64,000 nt of DNA from Artemisia argyi (taxonomy: Eukaryota > Streptophyta > Magnoliopsida > Asterales > Asteraceae): contig CM060693.1 of the NCBI GenBank assembly GCA_030686995.1, positions 106,751,501 through 106,815,500 on the forward strand. Direction: 5' to 3'. The notes below the pieces were generated by a model that saw only the letters and a list, made by a program, of their open reading frames with translations, searched no databases and had not been told where the DNA came from. Positions 59,012-64,000 of the stretch are shown in pieces; position 1 is the stretch's first letter; the number at the start of each line of letters is the position of its first letter. A program made the position numbers and the translations under genes.

Positions 59012-60150
59012 AAAAATATATATGGTTTATGCTGCATGCATGTAAATCGAACCACAATAAATGCTACAAGTTCATATAAATATTTTTTGCTTGTGTGGTA
59101 AATATTGTTGCTTGTGGTACTAATTCGATGATACAAATGTGATTTGTACTAATTACGCGAATTTAAGACGATATATACACTTATGTGTATATACACATGA
59201 ATCGGAAATAATAATAGTTATGAAATTATTGGGGTTTTGAAAACCATAAAATTTTGGCCCATGTGATGAAATGGTGGAATTTTTACTTGAAAGATTATAC
59301 TAGAGCATATGTCGAATTAACCGTAACTGATTATAATTAATTAGTAAAAATGCAATTTTTGGTGAAATAAATCATTTTTGGCCAAAATTAATTATTTTGG
59401 GTCGAATAGATTGAGATTTGGCCAAGTTTGACTTTTGAGGTTAACTACATATTTATAAGTGTTAATTGCGTTTAATTATAAATCGTTACGAAAATATAAA
59501 CACTAAAATTAGTTATTGGACCAAGTGAATATTTTGAGCCCAAAGGGGTGCTCAGTGGCTGTTGGGCCGAGCCCAATAAAGAGTTTTCAATTTTGACTTT
59601 TTGACCAAAAATTGTTATCGGACGTATAAAATTAATTTTGATATATAACGATGTATATGACGTAACTTAAATCGGGCTAAATAGATTTGGACTAATTTTT
59701 GGGCTAATGGGTCCAATGGTGAAACATCAGCCCACTAAACATTTCAGGTGACAAAAATGAACTTTGACATGTATTTGAACTTACGGTGACTATTTTTGTA
59801 TCGTATAACGAATTATATCGATAACTATATTAATAGTGATTAATATGAATTACGTACTAATTTTGCAAATATACTTAACGAACGGTTTAATTGAGTAATT
59901 TTGCAACATCTGAGAATGGAAACGTTGAATAAACGAACAGGTCATGCCTAAATTTTCTAAAAACTATAACACTTAAAAGTATTTTCACTTACACAGATAT
60001 ACTTTTTCCAAATACAAAGTATTTATTTCAAATACTTATAATTAAAATTATATTATAAATAATATTTATAATATAAAATTCCTCCACTAACACTATTATT
60101 ATATTTTTTTTTCTCAACACATGTTTAATTAATTTTAATTAATTAAATAC

Positions 60151-60155
<5 letters not shown>

Positions 60156-60219
<64 letters not shown>
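60156..60219. repeat. (AT)n microsatellite
   Basis: About 32 uninterrupted AT units inside LTR B. Likely length-variable. Confidence 0.95.
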
Positions 60220-60220
<1 letters not shown>

Positions 60221-61276
60221 CGTATGAAATTTAACGATGAGTACAACGCACGAATGTTCCGTCATAAACACTCACACCATACACATTCACCACGAGCCAT
60301 CACCGAGAGCATTTCTAATAAACTAATTTTGAAATGTACGTACCACACAACTAGCAAGAAATACACGAGCACATGGTAAAGCATAAAAACCTTTTTCAAA
60401 TGAGTAAAAGCGCTTAAAGCATGAATGTTGTACTAAGACTTGCCATACTTACTTAGGTCGTGTGTCAGAGCAGTTGCACTATTAACTTGTTGACTAGCAG
60501 ATTGCTATCTTTTAAGGTGAGTTTATAGCCCCATTTTCTTATAAGTACTGTTTTATAAACTTGGGGTGAGAAACACGCAAAACCGTTTTCATGGACCTAA
60601 ACTGAACTTGTTTTTTCACACTTGTATGCGGAAAAACCTAAGTTGCTTGAATCCCATTTTGCCCACTATCAACAACCGTCAATTCCCGCTGGGAAACGCG
60701 TATGATAAAAATAGATGTATTGAGGGTGACTCCTCCATTCGGTTGGCCACGCATTAGGCCAAATCGGACGTATACCATGACGACCTTTTGCCGAGTTACT
60801 TGAGATTCTCACTCGCAGGCACCTTTATTTGTACTCATGCCTTTGGCATGCTGTTATCTAGTTCGGTTGGTTAAGCTTAGTGTTGCATATGGAATTAGTG
60901 TGTGCTTTCCGATTATTACTATGGTCCATATGTGCTTATTTATATTAAACCTATAGACTAACCAGCGTTAGCTGACTTTTAGCATGTTTTTCAGGTGCTT
61001 AAGTATGTTCCCGTTGATGGCATAGCATGGCGTGGGTCATAAGAATAATAAGTGTTTTTCCATAAGTGTGACTCTGAAAAATTTGGGACCAATATGTAAC
61101 TGGGTCGTACTTTAAAAACTTGAAACATATGTATGACATTTGACTTGATTTATGTAACATATTTTAAACCGGATTTTGAATCCGTTCTCTATATCTTGTG
61201 TTGTAATTTCCAATTTTCGTAGCACCCCAAAATACATGTATGCTTCCGCGATTCTCTATTTTGGGGGTGTTACAGA

Positions 61277-61289
61277 TTGGCATCAGAGA
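61277..61289 (+). promoter_or_regulatory. primer binding site of gypsy element B
   Basis: TTGGCATCAGAGA, two bases after the LTR; an initiator tRNA-Met type PBS with one end mismatch. Confidence 0.75.
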
Positions 61290-61514
61290 CTAGATTATAG
61301 AGAACTAGGTAAATTAAAAACCTAAACTATAACCACTTTTATAAAAACACTTCTTATGACCGCCAATCGCCTGCCTACTTTGTTTGCCATGACTTAGTTG
61401 ATTTTTGCTTTATATGTTTAAGTGCTATACTTGTATTTTTGAGTATTCACTTAACGTATATGATATAAGTATTTTCTTTATACTTATACATACCGCACCA
61501 TTTTGTCACAGACC

Positions 61515-62862
61515 ATGTCTCGTCAGTTCGATGTTTCGGAGCCTTTACTATTTGCTGGACACTCATCTCCTTCCCGTCAGCCAGTTCCGTTTGCGAATGA
61601 CCCGCTTATGGAAGTTATCAGGGCTGCCACTTAGCCTTCACACATAGCTCCAGAATCAGTTTCACCATTCTTACCTCGCTATGTTTCAGCACATCGCTCA
61701 TCTCCTGCTCACTACTCACTCTCTCAGCAGGATCAGGGTACTTCAGGTGCTGATACTCCTGCCATTCGGCGTACTGCTCGCATATCGATACATCCTATTG
61801 ATCAGCCTATCTGACTTTCATCCTTGTTGACATCATCTCACAGGAGGTCTCGTTATGGTTATACGGATACCTCTACTCCATCACTAGTTCAGTCACCAGT
61901 TTCATCTCCAGAACATTCACCGCTACGTCAGAGGTTATGGAGATCTGTGTCATCCTATTCTGATGAGGATGAGGATCCGATGGAGGATCCAGCAGAAGAT
62001 TCAGCTCAGGTTCAGGTTGAGCTAACACCAGCAGTGTTAGCACCGGTTGAGCATACTTTTGATTATGTGTGCATTGACAGTGACAAAGAGGTACCTATGG
62101 ATGTGGATCAGAGGGTTATGCCACGGGATGGCAAGGGAGTTATGGAGGATGTTCAGGGTACATTTGAGATCGGACAGAGCTCAAGGGACGCCCAGGTACA
62201 GGGTTCAGGGGATACTCAGTGGGTAGATATTGCATGTGATACTGTTCAGGCTGCCAGTCCAGAGTATACTCCGTCGTCACCTCCACTCGTGCCACGTACT
62301 TCACCGATACCTACCCCACTTGCATTACCAGTGGTTTCTCCACACCCGGCTTCACCAGTCGTAGAGGAGGAGCTCACTGCCATAGATGAGATATGTGTTT
62401 AGTTGGCTAACCAGGGTCTGTTGCTAGAGGTTCATTCTGATCAGATTGGGAGATTGGAGCAGTCTGACCACCTTCAGAGTGTGGAGAGGCGTGTTGAGAC
62501 TATTGATAGGGCTGCTTGTGTTTTGTGTTGAGGAGTTGTATGGTGACCGCAGAGAGAGAGAGAGAGTTGGCCCGCAGGCTAGGTTTGAGGCATTTGAGAG
62601 GATGCATGGTAGAGAGCGTGGTATATTGGGAGCTCAGGTGAGGGATTTGAGTAGAGGCCAGCACCGAGCTCAGGGGATGCCGGGGAGAGCTCGAGGTTCT
62701 AAGCGGTCTCAGTGGTAGAGGATTGAGACCATTGAGAACATGGTTGGTGCAGTGATGGCAGAGAACCAGGAGCTCAGGTACCGTGTGAGTCATTTAGAGG
62801 CTGCTATTGGAGGGATGACAGCAGCATTCGAGCAGTTGCGCGCCGAGCGTGACTGCGCTTAG
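61515..62862 (+). pseudogene. Pro/Ser-rich open region upstream of gag in element B
   Basis: From the ATG at 61515 one frame runs to about 62530 with four stops. It encodes a Ser/Pro-rich N-terminus with SPV/SP repeats, an acidic middle, then a coiled-coil-like part (QIGRLEQ, VERRVETIDR). After about 62530 the apparent coiled coil continues in other frames. It may be the N-terminal part of a long gag or a separate leader ORF; no catalytic domain is seen. Confidence 0.5.
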
Positions 62863-63118
62863 TTATATTCGTAGGATGTTGTACTTTCCACTAAACTGAT
62901 GAGTGATCAGTTAGTGATGAACTTCTAAACCTGCTTGTAATTTTGTGTACTTCAGATTCGATATATGTATATAACAAGCTTGGTTCATCTATTCGATTGT
63001 TCGTTTCCTCTATGGTTGACTTTATTCTTGCATCTTGTCTATGATATTTGTATATTCATGTGACATTCTTTTTGATGCACAAGATCTCATTTAACGCCAT
63101 CTCTTGTGATGCAGATAA

Positions 63119-63604
63119 ATGGCACCCCAGCGAAAGTCAACCAGATCCACTCGAGGATGAACTGATAACCCACCAGCTCGAGCGAGAGTTGTGCATGGCA
63201 GAACTGCGAAGAATGCTACTCCCGCAATACGAGAGAGAAATTATGAGGATACAGTCCCACCCAAGACCGCAATAACTCAGCCAGCAGTGAACCATGCCAC
63301 ACTGGATGAGCTAGTCAGTGAGCATGTAGCTGCCGCACTTACTGCTGCGAACAATTCAACCACCAACACTAGAACTTCCAGACCACCTACTAACAACCGT
63401 GGCTATTCCTACAATGAATTTAAGAAGGTTATGGATAGAGGATTCAAAGGAACAGAGGGAGCCATTGGTTTGCTTAGATGGATTGAGAAGTTAGAGATTG
63501 TGTTTCACATCAGTGGCTGTAGTGATGAGGATTAGGTTAAGTATGTATCTTTTACCTTCATGGATGCTGCTTTGACCTGGTGGAATAACTACAAGAGTTA
63601 GCTA
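63119..63604 (+). pseudogene. gypsy element B gag
   Basis: ATG at 63119 (MAPQRKSTRSTRG, then a stop at codon 14). The frame continues to the gag core: NEFKKVMDRGFKGTEG, LLRWIEKLEIVFHISGC, then a stop, and DAALTWWNNYKS. The G-TEGA-LLRW-EKLE and LTWWN blocks are the retrotransposon gag signature. At least three in-frame stops. Confidence 0.82.
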
Positions 63605-63660
63605 ATGGAAATCTAGAGAGAGTAGATACCATTCTAAGATGATGCACTCTAAACTTGCTA

Positions 63661-64000
63661 AACCTCCCTTTCAACATAGATCTCATGCCGGTTGAACTAT
63701 GTAGTTTTGACATAATCATACGGATGGATTGGTTATCGAAGTACCGTGCCGTCATCATCTGTGATGAAAAGATCATCAAAGTACCTTATGGAAATGAGAT
63801 TCTCATTATTGAGGGAGATCGGAGTGATCGCGCAGGTTCGTCAAGGTTGAACATCATCTCATGTACGAAGATGCAGAAGTACATCGAGGAAGGATGCTAC
63901 CTCTTTCTAGCACATGTTTCTGAGAAGAAAGAGAAGGGTCCTAAAGAGAAACGATTAGAAGATGTGCAAATTGTAAGGGATTTCTCAGAAGTCTTTCCAG
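63661..64000 (+). pseudogene. gypsy element B protease tail and RT start
   Basis: One frame is open from 63661 to the window edge. It begins in the C-terminal half of the aspartic protease (DIIIRMDWLSKYRAVIICDE), passes the linker (CYLFLAHVSEKKE) and ends with VRDFSEVFP, the block that opens RT in chromoviruses. The catalytic Asp triad is missing with the deletion just upstream. Pol may continue beyond the edge. Confidence 0.82.

Larger units (their letters stand above)
50201..61274 (+). repeat. long 5' LTR of gypsy element B, split by a copia insertion
   Basis: LTR B runs from about 50.2 kb (start not resolved) to GGGGGTGTTACA at 61274, with 7.9 kb of Sirevirus-like copia inserted at 51115/59012. 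Without the insert it is about 3.1-3.2 kb. TATA-like CTATATACA is at about 50769. The distal part (60460-61274) is related to gypsy LTR A (4100-5345). An (AT)n tract sits at 60156-60219. Non-coding; the frame at 60566-60757 is not a gene. Confidence 0.7.
61275..64000 (+). mobile_element. gypsy element B, internal region (runs off the window)
   Basis: After the LTR end comes a PBS (61277-61289), an upstream open region, gag and a joined protease/RT start. The gag and protease types match plant chromovirus-like Ty3/gypsy elements. The stretch between the gag stop (63604) and the protease tail (63661) lacks the zinc knuckle and protease active site, so a deletion has removed them. Confidence 0.8.

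Overview
This window is nuclear DNA from a flowering plant, almost certainly a eudicot. Evidence: a multi-exon plant-type SEC16 gene with GT-AG introns, an intronless plant matrix metalloproteinase, a GRF zinc-finger gene, and a dense load of plant transposons (copia, chromovirus-like gypsy, Tat/Athila-like gypsy, LINE, hAT, Mutator-like, Helitron). The gag and polyprotein styles of the copia and gypsy copies resemble those common in daisy-family (Asteraceae) genomes. That family call is an inference from recall, not a search.

Layout. 1-5345: 3' end of a gypsy element (decayed pol, then a 4.4-kb LTR) whose end abuts the gag of a copia element. 5346-9781: copia copy 1, whose 3' LTR is cut after about 63 bp by a minus-strand LINE (9782 to about 12640). 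12641-12820: relic 5' end of an unidentified minus-strand gene. 13507-22534: SEC16, 13 coding exons, about 1382 aa, intact by eye; its introns hold a hAT-like MITE, a 453-bp hAT MITE with perfect TSD, a small Helitron and a foldback. 22.9-24.1 kb: truncated LINE. 24.1-26.5 kb: minisatellite and decayed gypsy-like DNA. 26572-27648 (minus): matrix metalloproteinase, intact. 27.7-33.4 kb: AT-rich intergenic DNA with a Mutator-like TIR element nested inside another, and a hAT MITE. 33393-41529: full-length copia copy 2 with both LTRs, PBS and PPT, but broken genes. 42432-42945: GRF zinc-finger gene broken in exon 2 by a third copia.

From 42.4 kb to the right edge the sequence is a five-level nest: GRF gene <- copia (42890) <- Tat/Athila-like element (about 46994) <- second Tat/Athila-like element (49456) <- gypsy with a long LTR (starts about 50.2 kb, LTR end 61274, internal region to the edge) <- Sirevirus-like copia on the minus strand (51116-59011, TSD AAAAA). 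Only the innermost element is closed in the window.

The only genes that look functional are SEC16 (ER-exit-site scaffold) and the metalloproteinase (secreted or GPI-anchored). They are convergent, about 4 kb apart, and show no functional link. No phage, CRISPR, operon or other prokaryotic feature is present. I did not find a wholly new system. The notable content is the nesting, the paired copia copies sharing the same stop codons, and a set of small DNA transposons whose target-site duplications can be read directly.
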